A program made the translations under genes and the position numbers. Below are positions 52,333-60,405 of a stretch of DNA of 64,000 nt, piece after piece (the first letter of the stretch is position 1; the number at the start of each line of letters is the position of its first letter). The notes under the pieces were generated by a model. It was not told the DNA's origin, made no database searches, and saw nothing but the letters and a program-made list of their open reading frames with translations. Source of the stretch: Trebonia sp963773105 (GTDB lineage Bacteria > Actinomycetota > Actinomycetes > Streptosporangiales > Streptosporangiaceae); the NCBI GenBank assembly GCA_963773105.1, contig CAVZAA010000010.1:248001-312000 (forward strand), in the 5' to 3' direction.

Positions 52333-53084
52333 GCGTGAGGCTCCTCAAAGACGGACTGGTTGCGGCCGCGAAGCACGATGTCGAACCGGTACGCCAGGGC
52401 CCACTCGGGCTGGGTGTCCTCGATGGAGAACTCGGCCACCATCCGCAGCTTCGACTTCTCGTCCGGCACCGAGTTGTAGATCGGGTCGTAGGCCAGCAGC
52501 GGGTCGCCAGGGAAGTACATCTGGGTGACCAGGCGCTGGGTGAACGCGCGGCCGAACAGGCTGTAGTGGATGTGCGCGGGCCGCCAGGCGTTGTAATGAT
52601 TGCCCCACGGGTACGAGCCGGGCTGGATGGTGATGAACCGGTAGCGGCCGCCCTGGTCGGTGATCGCGCGGCCGACGCCGGTGAAGTTCGGGTCGAGCGG
52701 GGCCGGGTGGTGCTCGCGCGAGTGCCGGTAGCGTCCGGCCGCGTTGGTCTGCCAGATCTCGACCAGAGTGTCGGGCACCGGGCGGCCGTCGGAGTCGCGT
52801 ACCTGGCCGAAGACGATGATCCGCTGGCCCTGCGGCTCCCCCGCGTGCTGCGTGGTGAGGTCGGCGTCCTGCATGGTGATCAGCTCGTCGCCCAGCAGCG
52901 GGCCGGTCACCTCGGTGAGCCGGTGCGGCAGCAGCACCAGCGGCTGCTTCGGGTGGCGCAGCGCGGTCGACTTGTAGCCGGGCGAGTCGAGCGGCGGATG
53001 ATTCCCCGGCTGGGGCTTCATGTACTCGGGCAAGGCCAGCTTGCCGGAGCCCGGGACGATGAGTCCCTGTTCTGACACGGTCAC
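52329..53084 (-). CDS. pcaH: Protocatechuate 3,4-dioxygenase, beta subunit
   Basis: A 251-residue intradiol dioxygenase beta subunit carrying the ferric iron. Ligands are the Tyr of AAGRYRH, and Tyr and two His in PGSYPWGNHYNAW and RPAHIHYSLFG. LVEIWQTNAAGRY is the family signature. The start is GTG at 53084, with AAGGAG 10 bases upstream. It is coupled to pcaG by ATGA overlap. A 154-base gap separates it from pcaC, with no gene in it, and may hold an internal promoter. Confidence 0.95.
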   Translation of the reverse strand: MTVSEQGLIVPGSGKLALPEYMKPQPGNHPPLDSPGYKSTALRHPKQPLVLLPHRLTEVTGPLLGDELITMQDADLTTQHAGEPQGQRIIVFGQVRDSDGRPVPDTLVEIWQTNAAGRYRHSREHHPAPLDPNFTGVGRAITDQGGRYRFITIQPGSYPWGNHYNAWRPAHIHYSLFGRAFTQRLVTQMYFPGDPLLAYDPIYNSVPDEKSKLRMVAEFSIEDTQPEWALAYRFDIVLRGRNQSVFEEPHA

Positions 53085-53238
53085 GGTGGTCTAACTCCTT
53101 CAGCCAGTTAACCCGACGATATATCCGCTGCGCCGACTACGCCGCCTAGAGTACAGATGTTCGCATGTCGGACACCACTCTCGTGCCGCGCCCCAAACTC
53201 GCAGCTAGCGGGACTGGGTCCAAGCACAAGGCGGGTCG

Positions 53239-53652
53239 CTACGTTTGCTCGGCGGTCTGCTCGGCGGCTTGCTCGGTGCGGTACTCGTCGATCGCGCGGC
53301 CGGCCACGGCGAAGGCGCGGTTGGCCACCGGGACGCCCGCGTACAGGCCGACCTGGAGCAGCACCTCGCGGATCTCGTCCTCGGTAAGGCCGTTGCGGAG
53401 GGCGGCCTTGGTGTGCATGGCCAGCTCATCCTCGTGCTGCAGGGCGGCGAGCACGGTCAGCGTGACGATCGAGCGCTGCGGGCGGCTGAGGCCGGGACGG
53501 GACCAGATCTCGCCCCAGGCGTACCGGGTGATCCAGTCCTGGAACGGGGCGCTGAACTCGGTGGTGTTGGCGACGGCCTGGTCCACGTGCCTCTCGCCCA
53601 GAACCGCCCGCCGGACCGCCATGCCCTGCTCGGCTCGCTCTTCGTCGTTCAT
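53239..53652 (-). CDS. pcaC: 4-carboxymuconolactone decarboxylase
   Basis: A 137-residue single-domain decarboxylase of the CMD/AhpD-like family. NTTEFSAPFQDWITRYAWGEIWSR is typical, as is LSRPQRSIVTLTVLAAL and EDEIREVLLQVGLYAGVPVAN. It converts 4-carboxymuconolactone to beta-ketoadipate enol-lactone. The C-terminus has an Ala-Glu-Gln-Thr repeat from a 12-base repeat. The start is ATG at 53652; three AGCGAA hexamers lie upstream. It sits between pcaB and pcaH. Confidence 0.92.
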   Translation of the reverse strand: MNDEERAEQGMAVRRAVLGERHVDQAVANTTEFSAPFQDWITRYAWGEIWSRPGLSRPQRSIVTLTVLAALQHEDELAMHTKAALRNGLTEDEIREVLLQVGLYAGVPVANRAFAVAGRAIDEYRTEQAAEQTAEQT

Positions 53653-53664
53653 TGGCTATCTCAC

Positions 53665-53745
53665 TTCGCTTTCGCTTTCGCTTCCCGCTGGTGGCGCGCC
53701 GTCGGCGTCCGGCTCGGTCCTTTGCGTTCCGCTTCTTGCTGTTAT
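53665..53745. repeat. Short repeats between pcaC and pcaB
   Basis: TTCGCT occurs three times in tandem (53665-53682). Further along, CGCTTCTTGCTGTTAT at 53730-53745 is identical to 10467-10482. The gap holds no gene, and the function is unknown. Confidence 0.5.
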
Positions 53746-55148
53746 CTCACATGATGGGCGGCCAGGGCGGCGGCGATGAAGGCGTCGGACGCGCCCAGGT
53801 AGCCGGCCGGGTTGAGCGCCTGCTCGATCTCCGCCGCCGATATCCCGGCCTGGGCGAGCCGGTCCGCGACATCCGGCGCGGCCAGCAGCACGTCGCGGAG
53901 CGGGATGCCGGCCGAGGCCGCCCGCGCGGAGGCGGTCGCGACCAGGTCGTGCGCCTGCGGGCCGCCCAGGGAATCGCGCAGCAGGGCGGTGACCCGCTCG
54001 GCCATCGGCAGCCCGCCGGCGGCGGCGAGGTTGCCCGCCATCCGCGCGGTGTCGACGGTCAGGTTCTCCAGCAGGTCGCGCGCCCAGGCGGCGGCGGAGA
54101 CGGCGAGCTGGAGCAGGTGACCGAATGGCTGCCACTCGGCGTGCCACGCGCCCGCCGCGCGCTGCTCCTCCTGCTCGGCGCTGGCGACGAGGGTGGCGAG
54201 CAGGCCGCCCGCCTGGCGCGCGCAGCCGAGGATGGCGACCGCGGCGACCGGGTTGTTCTTGTTGGGCATGGCCGACGAGCCGCCCCGGCGCGGAGCGGAA
54301 CCGCCGCCGGCCCCGCCGGTGGGCGCCCCCTCGCTGACCTCGGCGATCTCGGTCTGCGAGAGCAGCGTCACGTCCCGGGCGATCTTGGACAGGGCGGCGG
54401 TCACGCGCGCCATCGCGACCGCGACGTCGATGATCCGCAGCCGCTCGGTGTGCCACGGCAGCGGCGGGTCGACCAGCCCCAGCTCCGATGCCATCAGGGA
54501 TTTCACCGCCGCGCCGGGCGAGCCGAGCGACGCCAGCGTGCCCACCGCGCCGCCGAACTGGACCGCGAGCCGCGCCTCGCGCACGGACGCGAGCCCGTCG
54601 AGCGCGCCGTCGAGCCCGGCCAGCCAGCCGGCCGCGACCACGCCGAAGGTGACCGGCACCGCCTGCTGTAGCAGCGTTCGCCCGATCATGAGCGATCCCC
54701 GGTGCGCGTCGGCCAGCCGAGCGGCGGCGGCCGCGGCGCCCGACAGCGATTCTGCCGCCGCGTCGATGGCGTCCCTGGCCAGCAGCATCGCCGCCGTGTC
54801 GATGATGTCCTGGCTGGTCGCGCCCTTGTGCACCGCCGTCTTGGCGGCCGGGTCGGCCACCAGGCGGGTCAGCGCCCGGGCCAGCCCCGGCACCGGGTTG
54901 CCGGTCAGCGCCGACGACCGGCTCAGCTCGGCGAGGTCGAAGTCCTCCGGCCGGGCGGCCGCCGCGGTCACCGAGGCCCCGGCCCCTGGCGGCGCCAGCG
55001 CGGCGCGCTCGAGGGCGCGGGCGAGCGCCGACTCGGCCGCCAGCATGGCGCGCAGCCAGGCGGCGTCGTCGGCGACGGGCCCGCCGCGGGTGAACACGCC
55101 GCCGAAGATTCCGCCCTCGGGCATGTCCTTCAGTCCCTTCGTCGCCAC
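53742..55148 (-). CDS. pcaB: 3-carboxy-cis,cis-muconate cycloisomerase
   Basis: A 468-residue member of the fumarase/argininosuccinate lyase superfamily. The superfamily signature is GGSSAMPNKNNPVAAVAILG near residue 285. KGATSQDIIDTAAMLLA and LIGRTLLQQAVPVTFG follow the pattern of PcaB. It lactonises carboxymuconate in the protocatechuate pathway. GTG at 55148 or ATG at 55124 could be the start; neither has an ideal ribosome site. It is the first gene of the pcaB-C-H-G-D series and is divergent from gabT. Confidence 0.92.
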   Translation of the reverse strand: MATKGLKDMPEGGIFGGVFTRGGPVADDAAWLRAMLAAESALARALERAALAPPGAGASVTAAAARPEDFDLAELSRSSALTGNPVPGLARALTRLVADPAAKTAVHKGATSQDIIDTAAMLLARDAIDAAAESLSGAAAAAARLADAHRGSLMIGRTLLQQAVPVTFGVVAAGWLAGLDGALDGLASVREARLAVQFGGAVGTLASLGSPGAAVKSLMASELGLVDPPLPWHTERLRIIDVAVAMARVTAALSKIARDVTLLSQTEIAEVSEGAPTGGAGGGSAPRRGGSSAMPNKNNPVAAVAILGCARQAGGLLATLVASAEQEEQRAAGAWHAEWQPFGHLLQLAVSAAAWARDLLENLTVDTARMAGNLAAAGGLPMAERVTALLRDSLGGPQAHDLVATASARAASAGIPLRDVLLAAPDVADRLAQAGISAAEIEQALNPAGYLGASDAFIAAALAAHHVR

Positions 55149-55191
55149 TCCGCCGTTCTAATCAGGCATCTGTGGATGTTATCGTCCGATC

Positions 55192-56544
55192 ATGACCGCG
55201 CTCCCCGTCGGCGGCCCTGAGCTGCCGCAACGTCGTAACCTTGTCACCGAGGTCCCCGGACCCATCTCCCGCGCCCTGATGGAGCGCCGCAACTCCACCG
55301 TTGCCCGCGGCGTCTCCACCACGCTGCCCGTCTTCGTCACGGCGGCCGGCGGTGGCGTCATGCTCGACGCCGACGGCAACACGCTCATCGACTTCGGCTC
55401 GGGCATCGCCGTCGCGTCGGTCGGCAACTCGGCCGACGCCGTGGTCAGCCGGGTGCAGCAGCAGGTCGCCCAGTTCACCCACACCTGCTTCATGGTGACC
55501 CCGTACGAGGGGTACGTAGAGGTGTGCGAGGAACTGGCCCGCCGCACGCCGGGGACCCACGAGAAGCGCTCCGCCCTGTTCAACTCGGGCGCAGAAGCGG
55601 TCGAGAACGCGGTCAAGATCGCCCGCCACTACACCGGCCGGCAGGCCGTGGTCGCTTTCGACCACGCCTACCACGGCCGCACCAACCTGGCGATGGCGCT
55701 GACCGCCAAGAACATGCCCTACAAGCAGGGCTTCGGCCCGTTCGCGGGCGAGGTCTACCGGGTGCCGATGGCCTACCCGCTGCGCTGGCCGGGCGGTCCC
55801 GAGGCGTGCAAGGCGGAGGCGCTCGACACGATCAAGACCCTGATCCACACCCAGATCGGCGAGGACAACGTCGCCGCCGTGATCCTCGAGCCGATCCAGG
55901 GCGAGGGCGGTTTCATCGTCCCGCCCGAGGGGTTCATCGCCGCGCTGGCCGAGTTCTGCCGCGAGCACGGGATCGTCTTCATCGCCGACGAGATCCAGTC
56001 CGGTTTCTGCCGCACCGGCGACTGGTTCGCGTGCGAGCACGAGGGCGTCGTCCCCGACCTGATCACGACCGCCAAGGGCATCGCCGGCGGCCTGCCGCTG
56101 GCGGCGGTGACCGGCCGGGCCGAGATCATGGACGCGGTCCACTCCGGCGGCCTGGGCGGCACCTACGGCGGCAACCCGGTCGCCTGCGCGGCCGCGCTGG
56201 GCGCGATCGAGACCATGGAGACCCAGGACCTGCCGGGCAAGGCCCGCCGGATCGGCGAGATCATGCTGCCCCGGCTGCAGAAGCTGGCCGAGACCTACCC
56301 GACCATCGCCGAGGTGCGCGGCCGGGGCGCGATGATCGCCATCGAGCTGACCAAGCCAGGCACCCTGGAGCCGGCCCCGGCGACCGCCGCCGCCGTCGCC
56401 GCCGCGTGCCACAAGCAGGGGCTGGTTGTCCTCACCTGCGGCACCTTTGGCAACGTGCTGCGCTTCCTGCCCCCGCTCGTCATCGGCGAGGACCTCCTGG
56501 AGGAGGGCCTCGACATCATCGAGAACGCCTTCGCCGCCCTGTAA
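55192..56544 (+). CDS. gabT: 4-aminobutyrate-2-oxoglutarate transaminase
   Basis: A 450-residue class III PLP aminotransferase. FNSGAEAVENAVKIARHYT, DHAYHGRTNLAMALTAK, LEPIQGEGGF, and FIADEIQSGFCRTG mark the class. The PLP lysine is in ITTAKGIAGGLPL. The layout fits GABA aminotransferase, which gives succinate semialdehyde and glutamate. TATCGT at 55180-55185 lies 6 bases before the ATG and no Shine-Dalgarno is seen. No gabD is adjacent. Confidence 0.92.
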   Translation: MTALPVGGPELPQRRNLVTEVPGPISRALMERRNSTVARGVSTTLPVFVTAAGGGVMLDADGNTLIDFGSGIAVASVGNSADAVVSRVQQQVAQFTHTCFMVTPYEGYVEVCEELARRTPGTHEKRSALFNSGAEAVENAVKIARHYTGRQAVVAFDHAYHGRTNLAMALTAKNMPYKQGFGPFAGEVYRVPMAYPLRWPGGPEACKAEALDTIKTLIHTQIGEDNVAAVILEPIQGEGGFIVPPEGFIAALAEFCREHGIVFIADEIQSGFCRTGDWFACEHEGVVPDLITTAKGIAGGLPLAAVTGRAEIMDAVHSGGLGGTYGGNPVACAAALGAIETMETQDLPGKARRIGEIMLPRLQKLAETYPTIAEVRGRGAMIAIELTKPGTLEPAPATAAAVAAACHKQGLVVLTCGTFGNVLRFLPPLVIGEDLLEEGLDIIENAFAAL

Positions 56545-56554
56545 GGTCAGCTTT

Positions 56555-56674
56555 CTATCAGTTCTGACCACTTTTCCGTCTTCCTATCGGTTCTGACCAC
56601 TTTTGTGCCCGAATTGTCCGATTCGAATGGTCAAAACCGATAGGAAGATGCACGCGGGTGGTCAAAAGTGATAG
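56555..56674. repeat. Nested inverted-repeat cluster, four copies of one element
   Basis: Copies related to CTATCRGTTYTGACCAC stand at 56555-56571 and 56584-56600 (plus), then inverted at 56628-56648 and 56658-56674. The inner pair 56579-56599 / 56628-56648 matches at 20 of 21 bases; the outer pair at about 15 of 17. The loop holds CGAAT-6-ATTCG (56610-56625). It fills the gap between convergent genes, so a bidirectional terminator or a small mobile repeat are both possible. Confidence 0.7.
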
Positions 56675-56718
56675 GTAGGTGGGTGCGGCTGTTGAGGATG
56701 TGAATGGTGCGCCGGGGG

Positions 56719-57411
56719 TTAATAGCGGATAGCGATTTCGGTGTCGTCGTCGGCGCGCTGGGCGGGGTTGGTGAGGGTGATGGCCTGGTCGGCCGCGATG
56801 CGGCGGGCGGACCAGGCGACGGCGGCGGCGTCGAGGAGGTCGTTTTCTGCTGCGCCGGCGACCCGGGCGGGCCAGGCGAGGCCGGCCCGGGCGAGCAGTT
56901 CCCTGCGGACAGCCAGGCCGGCCTGGGTGTGCTTACTGTCGGCGATCGGCGCGCCCGCCAGGGCTGCGAAGACGAGCTCGGGATGGACCTCGTAGAGGTG
57001 CGCCGTCGTTTTCCGGCGGTAGGCGTCGGCTTCGAGGAGCTTGCCGCGCAGGCCCCACGTCTGCGCGGATAGTCCCTTGCCGGTGAGCTCGCGGCACGCC
57101 CGGTTCGCCTCCGCGTAGGTCGGCTGCTCCCAGACGGGCCGGGGCGGGATCGCGAACACGGTGACGCCGCGGCGGCCGAGCGCCCGCCGGGCGAGCACGT
57201 CGGCCTCGCGCCAGCCGTCGGCGAGCAGGGCGAGCGGCATGTCGATCCCGACCACGCCCGCCAGGGAAAGCGCATCCAGGCTCGGGGCCACCGCGATGCT
57301 CGCCGTCACGAAGGCGGACGCCTCCCCGGTGGCTGGGGGCGGGAGCGTGACCGCAACCCACCCGCCGGCGCAGGCGTCCAGTCCGGTTACGGAGTCGCCG
57401 GCCCTGGCCAC
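56719..57411 (-). CDS. DUF429 predicted RNase H-fold nuclease
   Basis: A 230-residue protein of the DUF429 family, classed from sequence as an RNase H-like predicted nuclease. Acidic residues sit where expected: GLDACAGGW (Asp), VGIDMPLALLADGW (Asp), YEVHPELVFAALAG (Glu) and NDLLDAAAVAWSARR (Asp). FAIPPRPVWEQPTY is also typical. GTG at 57411 is chosen because it is 10 bases after the coiled-coil gene and places the first motif near the N-terminus. It is third in a minus-strand operon. Substrate and biological role are unknown. Confidence 0.75.
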   Translation of the reverse strand: MARAGDSVTGLDACAGGWVAVTLPPPATGEASAFVTASIAVAPSLDALSLAGVVGIDMPLALLADGWREADVLARRALGRRGVTVFAIPPRPVWEQPTYAEANRACRELTGKGLSAQTWGLRGKLLEADAYRRKTTAHLYEVHPELVFAALAGAPIADSKHTQAGLAVRRELLARAGLAWPARVAGAAENDLLDAAAVAWSARRIAADQAITLTNPAQRADDDTEIAIRY

Positions 57412-57421
57412 TGAATTACGG

Positions 57422-57814
57422 TCACGCGCCCGGAGCGCCGTCGACCGGCTTGGCGCCGACGTTGTCCTCATCCGGCTCAATGGCAGTGAGACCAAGGAGC
57501 AGGGTGTGGATCGACTCGACCCCGAGGTGGACCAGATCGAGTTTCGTTCGCATGTCTTCCTGGCCAGCTTTCAGGTCCGAGAGCCGTGCGGTGTGGTCTC
57601 GGAGCAGTGCGGTGTGTTCGCTCTGAGTCTTGGACAGCGCCTTGATCAGGCCGACCTTCGCGCCTAGCGTTCCCAATTCTTCGTCCATCGTGGCTCGCAG
57701 ATCTGCTTGGTCCTTGAGAGCTGCCTTTTGCTCCGCAGCAGCGGTCTCCAGCGTACCCAGCCGGCTCTCGACGCTGTCGCGCCATTGCGAGGAGTCTTCA
57801 AGATCGTCGGTCAT
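57422..57814 (-). CDS. Coiled-coil protein 2 of a three-gene operon
   Basis: A 130-residue acidic, soluble protein with heptad-like leucine spacing. Examples are WRDSVESRLGTLETAAAEQ and LLRDHTARLSDLKAGQEDM. It has no catalytic motif, signal peptide or membrane span. The ATG overlaps the stop of the upstream coiled-coil gene (ATGA at 57811-57814), and the DUF429 gene follows after 10 bases. It may form a rod or oligomer with its neighbour. I do not recognise the family. Confidence 0.7.
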   Translation of the reverse strand: MTDDLEDSSQWRDSVESRLGTLETAAAEQKAALKDQADLRATMDEELGTLGAKVGLIKALSKTQSEHTALLRDHTARLSDLKAGQEDMRTKLDLVHLGVESIHTLLLGLTAIEPDEDNVGAKPVDGAPGA

Positions 57815-58197
57815 GCCCCGGTCCCCCGCCGTTCGACCCGTCGCAGCGACTCCATGATCGAGTCGAGCTTGCTAACGGCCGTGTCCACGCTTCCGCGCAG
57901 GCTTAGCTGCCAGGACTCTTGGCTCCTGGACAAGATTCTGAGGGTCATACTGTGCATACCCTGCTTGGAGGCGATCGAGCGCAGGAGCGACTCCATGTCC
58001 CTTATGGCCGGCCGCGCGTTATTGGCATCCGCCTCGCCCTCGGGGCTCTGCGGCGGGCTCGACCAGGCAGCAGGCCCCAAGCGCGCGCCGACTATCTGCA
58101 GCGCGACCTCCTGCATGTCGATCCTGGCCTCGAGCGATTCGAGATGCGCCTCGAGAAGGTCCTGGCGCTCTTTGATCTCTGCAAGATCATTTTCCAT
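57811..58197 (-). CDS. Coiled-coil protein 1 of a three-gene operon
   Basis: A 128-residue soluble protein. The N-terminus is a clear coiled coil (LAEIKERQDLLEAHLESLE), followed by a Pro/Ser-rich spacer (AAWSSPPQSPEGEADA). A second helical part follows (MESLLRSIASKQGMHSM; TAVSKLDSIMESLRRVE). The ATG at 58197 has AGGAGGTAG just upstream, one of the best ribosome sites in the window. It shares length and style with the next protein, which suggests partners or duplicates. The function is unknown. Confidence 0.7.
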   Translation of the reverse strand: MENDLAEIKERQDLLEAHLESLEARIDMQEVALQIVGARLGPAAWSSPPQSPEGEADANNARPAIRDMESLLRSIASKQGMHSMTLRILSRSQESWQLSLRGSVDTAVSKLDSIMESLRRVERRGTGA

Positions 58198-58251
58198 GAC
58201 TACCTCCTTTAGTGGAACCAGGAAAGAAGATAGCGGGAAATTTCTGAATGA

Positions 58252-58282
58252 CAAATTGCAAATCGTTGCGATTGGCAATTCG
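58252..58282. promoter_or_regulatory. 31-base palindrome before the coiled-coil operon
   Basis: CAAATTGCAAATCG (58252-58265), spacer TTG, then CGATTGGCAATTCG (58269-58282). The arms match at 12 of 14 bases. The surrounding 58200-58330 is clearly AT-rich and holds no gene, as expected of a promoter region. It is probably a repressor or activator operator. Confidence 0.6.
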
Positions 58283-58332
58283 GGTGATAAGTGGGTGCGT
58301 TATTGGGTGACTGATAATTCGCAGGGCGACGG

Positions 58333-58980
58333 TTAGGGCTGGGCGCCGTTTAGGTAGTGGAGGACGGCGAGGACGCGGCGGTGGTCGCGCTCGGCCGGGG
58401 CGAGGCCGAGCTTAGTGAAGATGTTGTTGATGTGCTTTTCTACCGCGCCGGCGCCGACTACGAGGGCGGCCGCGATGGCGGCGTTGGAGCGGCCCTCGGC
58501 CATCAGCGCGAGCACCTCGCGCTCGCGCGGGGTGAGGTCGCCCAGCGGGTGACGGCTGCGGGCCAGCAGCTGGGCGACCACCTCGGGGTCGAGCGCGCTG
58601 CCGCCCTCGGCCACCCGCCGCAGCGCGTCGAGGAACTCGGTGACGTCGGCCACCCGGTCCTTGAGCAGGTAGCCGACGCCGTGCGCGCGGCCGGCGATGA
58701 GCTCGGTCGCGTAGCGCTCCTCGACCCACTGGGAGAGCACCAGCACGCCCACGTCGGGCCACCGGTCGCGGACCAGGAGCGCGGCCCGCAGCCCCTCGTC
58801 GGTGAAGGTCGGCGGCATCCGGACGTCGATCACGGCGGCGTCGGGAACGCAGGCGGCGACCGCGCGCAGGAACCGCTCGGCATCGGGCTCGGCCGCGACG
58901 ACCTCGTGCCCGGCCTCCTCCAGGAGCCGGGTCAGCCCCTCGCGGAGCAGCACCGAGTCCTCGGCGATGGCTACCCGCAC
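58333..58980 (-). CDS. NarL/FixJ-type response regulator
   Basis: A 215-residue response regulator. RVAIAEDSVLLREGLTRLL opens the receiver domain, AAVIDVRMPPTFTDEG holds the phospho-Asp, and GVGYLLKDRV the conserved Lys. The LuxR-type output domain has LTPREREVLALMAEGRSNAAIA and GAVEKHINNIFTKLGL. The start is GTG at 58980; it overlaps the end of the kinase by 10 bases. It probably controls the divergent MMPL transporter, through the palindromes between the kinase and transporter genes. Confidence 0.93.
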   Translation of the reverse strand: MRVAIAEDSVLLREGLTRLLEEAGHEVVAAEPDAERFLRAVAACVPDAAVIDVRMPPTFTDEGLRAALLVRDRWPDVGVLVLSQWVEERYATELIAGRAHGVGYLLKDRVADVTEFLDALRRVAEGGSALDPEVVAQLLARSRHPLGDLTPREREVLALMAEGRSNAAIAAALVVGAGAVEKHINNIFTKLGLAPAERDHRRVLAVLHYLNGAQP

Positions 58981-60269
58981 GGCAGCACCGCCGAGATCAT
59001 CGTCGGGCCGCCGGACGGGGACTCGACCGACAGCTCGCCGTCGACCCCGCTGACCCGATCGGCCAGGCCGGACAGCCCGGCGCCGTGCGGGTCGGCCCCG
59101 CCTATCCCGTCGTCGCTGATCAAGACCGTCAGCGTGCCGGGAAAGCCGTGGCCCTCGACCATCACGGTGGCGTGGCTGGCCCTTGAGTGCTTGGCCACGT
59201 TGGTGAGCGCCTCCGCGACCATGAAGTACGCCACCGCCTCGACGGCCGGCTTCGGCCTGACCGGCACCTCGACGTGCACGTCGACCGGCACCGGGCAGAG
59301 CGCGGCGAGGCCGGAAAGCGCCGGGTCGAGGCCGCGCTCGGTCAGGATCGGCGGGTGCACACCGCGGACCAGGTTCCGCAGCTCGGTCAGCGCCGCCTTC
59401 GCCTCGATGTGCGCCCGGTCGAGGAGATCCTTGGCGCCCTCTGGGTCGTTGCCGAACTTCGCCTTGGCCCGGCCGAGCTCCATCGCCAGCGCCACCAGCC
59501 GCTGCTGGGCGCCGTCGTGCAGGTCGCGCTCGATCCGCCGCCGCTCAGACTCGGCCGCGTCCACCACCCGCTCGCGGCTGATCTCGAGCTCGGTGACCCG
59601 GGCGGCCAGGTCGGCCGGGGGCGACAGCAGCCACCGGGTCAGGCCAACGTCGGCGGTCGCGAGGCGGCGGCTCACCCTCGGCGCGGAGGCGAGCAGCAGC
59701 ACCCGGGCGCACGCCCAGCCGGCCCGCGTCGGCCACCCGCGCCGGACCGGGCGGCCGGCCGATGCCTGGCGGCTGGGGCGCAGCCAGAGGTAGAACGGCA
59801 GCGTGAGCGGGAGCGTGGCCAGGCCGACGGCCCAGAACGCGACCACGATCGGGAACAGCAGCACGCTGGCGAGCAGCCGGGGCAGTGGATAGCAGATCTT
59901 GCCCCAGGTGGCGCGGCCGGTGAAGGCGGCCAGGCCCGGGATCACCAGCCAGCGGTACCGGCGGCGAGGGTCGGCTGGCCAGTCCGGGACGATGGCGCCG
60001 GCCATGCCCGCGAACCTCGACCGCTCGACGGCCGCCAGCCCGTCGGTGTAGCGCAGGGTCAGGCCCAGGATCGGCAGCCCCGATCCGCCAATCGGCGCCA
60101 GCACCGCCCCGACCGTGACCCCCGCCAGCACCAGGGGAAACGACACCGCCCCGATGAGCAGCCCCGTCAGATGGTGCAGGACGGCGAGCCAGGTACGGGC
60201 CGACTGCTGGTCCCGAGCGGGCGGCCGCTGGTCCTGAGCGGTCGGCCACTGCTCCCGAGCGAGTTCCAT
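58971..60269 (-). CDS. Membrane sensor histidine kinase with DUF4118-less sensor region
   Basis: A 432-residue kinase. The N-terminal 200 residues hold about four membrane helices arranged as in the actinobacterial LiaS/DesK-like sensors. RRRIERDLHDGAQQRLVALAM is the HisKA_3 motif with the phospho-His. MVAEALTNVAKHSRA is the N box and HGAGLSGLADRV the G region. The ATG start at 60269 has GGGGG next to it. It forms a two-component pair with the following gene, and stands divergent to the MMPL transporter. The signal is probably membrane stress, but this is inference. Confidence 0.92.
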   Translation of the reverse strand: MELAREQWPTAQDQRPPARDQQSARTWLAVLHHLTGLLIGAVSFPLVLAGVTVGAVLAPIGGSGLPILGLTLRYTDGLAAVERSRFAGMAGAIVPDWPADPRRRYRWLVIPGLAAFTGRATWGKICYPLPRLLASVLLFPIVVAFWAVGLATLPLTLPFYLWLRPSRQASAGRPVRRGWPTRAGWACARVLLLASAPRVSRRLATADVGLTRWLLSPPADLAARVTELEISRERVVDAAESERRRIERDLHDGAQQRLVALAMELGRAKAKFGNDPEGAKDLLDRAHIEAKAALTELRNLVRGVHPPILTERGLDPALSGLAALCPVPVDVHVEVPVRPKPAVEAVAYFMVAEALTNVAKHSRASHATVMVEGHGFPGTLTVLISDDGIGGADPHGAGLSGLADRVSGVDGELSVESPSGGPTMISAVLPCG

Positions 60270-60327
60270 ACCCCCGACGCTAGGCCATCGCCGTAGTGGC
60301 CGGCCATCAGTTGTTCCCCCGGAAACA

Positions 60328-60362
60328 GGGTGGGGGTAACCCCACCCCAGGTCCGGCGGACC
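60328..60362. promoter_or_regulatory. Two perfect palindromes between kinase and MMPL genes
   Basis: GGGTGGGG (60328-60335) and CCCCACCC (60340-60347) are perfect 8-base arms around GTAA. Next, GGTCCG-G-CGGACC (60350-60362) is a perfect 13-base palindrome. They lie about 45-80 bases before the MMPL start and could be the response regulator's binding sites. Confidence 0.6.
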
Positions 60363-60405
60363 GCACCATGGCTACGCAGGGCCGGCGGCGGCCACTGTTT
60401 CAGTC

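Noticed and set aside
53157..53387. A plus-strand frame across the end of pcaC
   Set aside because: It is antisense to pcaC and Arg/Pro-rich, with no domain, so it was treated as a shadow.
56555..56674. The inverted-repeat cluster as an insertion sequence
   Set aside because: There is no transposase gene between or near the copies and no visible target duplication; only a non-autonomous repeat remains possible.
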